Shown here: positions 13,043-13,383 of the stretch, piece after piece
How the letters are laid out: the number at the start of each line of letters is the position of its first letter
How positions within the stretch are numbered: the first letter of the stretch is position 1
NCBI GenBank assembly: GCA_035507915.1
Contig: DATJNS010000174.1
Coordinates: forward strand, 1 to 13,383
Length of the DNA: 13,383 nucleotides
DNA from: JACQAI01 sp035507915
GTDB lineage: Bacteria > Pseudomonadota > Alphaproteobacteria > Elsterales > Elsteraceae
Direction: 5' to 3'
Program-made: the position numbers and the translations under genes
Notes under the pieces: model-generated
What the model was told of the DNA's origin: nothing
Seen by the model: the letters and a program-made list of their open reading frames with translations, nothing else
Databases searched by the model: none

Positions 13043-13383
13043 GTGGCCAGGCTTTATCGCGCCACCTATTCGGCCGGCTCGCACGTCTTCCGGCAGGGCG
13101 ACGTGGATGACCGCGCCTACATCATCGAGAGCGGCAAGATCGAGATCGCGACCGCGAAAGCCGTGCTGGCGGTGCTGCCCGAGAACGAGATCTTCGGTGA
13201 GATGGCGTTGCTCGACCGCGGCGAGCGCTCGGCGAGCGCCAGGGCGCTCGAGGACACCTCGTTGATCGTGGTCGAGCGCCAGCAGATCCAGTCCAAGGTC
13301 GACCGCGCCGATCCGGTTCTGCGCTACATGCTGAGCCTCTTGCTCGACCGGCTGCGCTCGACCCATCGCGCGCTGTCCGGCCA
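13043..13383 (+). CDS. Cyclic nucleotide-binding (CRP-like) domain protein, N-terminal part
   Basis: A frame with no stop runs from GTG 13043 to the window edge (113 complete codons), so the gene is cut off at its 3' end. It begins VARLYRATYSAGSHVFRQGD and continues DRAYIIESGKIEIA, IFGEMALLDRGERSASARAL (about residues 53-72) and DTSLIVVERQQI. These are the beta-roll and phosphate-binding cassette of cNMP-binding domains: the GEMALLDRGERSASA segment has the family's Glu and Arg that contact the phosphate and ribose. The helix after it (LRYMLSLLLDRLRSTHR) fits the C-helix. In CRP/FNR proteins an HTH would follow; in alphaproteobacteria similar N-terminal modules also precede EAL, cyclase or other domains. 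What follows lies outside the window. The start is GTG with GGGGG 9 nt upstream; no in-frame ATG lies nearby. The binding domain is convincing, the output domain unknown. Confidence 0.85.
   Translation, partial: MARLYRATYSAGSHVFRQGDVDDRAYIIESGKIEIATAKAVLAVLPENEIFGEMALLDRGERSASARALEDTSLIVVERQQIQSKVDRADPVLRYMLSLLLDRLRSTHRALSG

Noticed and set aside
1..13383. tRNA, rRNA, CRISPR arrays, insertion sequences or prophage genes
   Set aside because: No cloverleaf, rRNA-like segment, regular spacer-repeat array, transposase or phage gene was seen on either strand.

Overview
The window is a stretch of a high-GC bacterial chromosome (strong G/C preference at third codon positions throughout) with dense genes, Shine-Dalgarno-led starts and no mobile elements. 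The gene families suggest a free-living aerobic alphaproteobacterium, perhaps from the Rhodospirillales or Hyphomicrobiales: a CoxL-type molybdenum hydroxylase, a Tat-exported IorAB-type hydroxylase, a class I-like PPK2, a DUF3734-type patatin, and a fused HyuA-HyuB ATP-dependent amidohydrolase. This placement is an inference from family content and base composition, not from a marker gene.

Layout, left to right. (1) 1-357 (+): the C-terminal end of a CoxL-like molybdopterin subunit, followed by a strong 12-bp hairpin (373-403). (2) 452-1426 (+): a zinc-free MDR/quinone oxidoreductase. (3) 1563-2495 (+): polyphosphate kinase 2, with a GC-rich hairpin in its leader. (4) Convergent to it, on the minus strand, a PiT phosphate transporter (5362-3770) and then a patatin-like phospholipase (3732-2554), 37 bp apart. 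(5) Also on the minus strand, an operon-like set iorA (8960-8508), iorB (8496-6316) and an SDR oxidoreductase (6299 onward), with gaps of 11 and 16 bp. The SDR frame does not stop where the family normally ends. It runs through a tandem palindromic element (5423-5474) and overlaps the PiT gene by 224 bp. (6) A 341-bp divergent intergenic region (8961-9301) with candidate promoters in both directions and a striking stem-loop. (7) 9302-12931 (+): a 1209-residue fused hydantoinase A/B (5-oxoprolinase superfamily) protein. (8) 13043 to the right edge (+): the start of a cyclic-nucleotide-binding (CRP-like) domain protein, which has no stop inside the window.

How the genes may work together. PiT, patatin and PPK2 together suggest phosphate uptake, lipid turnover and polyphosphate/nucleotide energy exchange. 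The divergent iorAB-SDR and HyuAB genes could form an N-heterocycle or lactam catabolic module: IorAB-type enzymes hydroxylate carbon next to a ring nitrogen to give lactams, and 5-oxoprolinase-superfamily enzymes open lactam or imide rings with ATP. That substrate link is a hypothesis. Most of the window is ordinary accessory metabolism. I see no clear novel defence or mobile system. The most unusual items are the palindrome-extended SDR/PiT overlap and the structured leader of the HyuAB gene.
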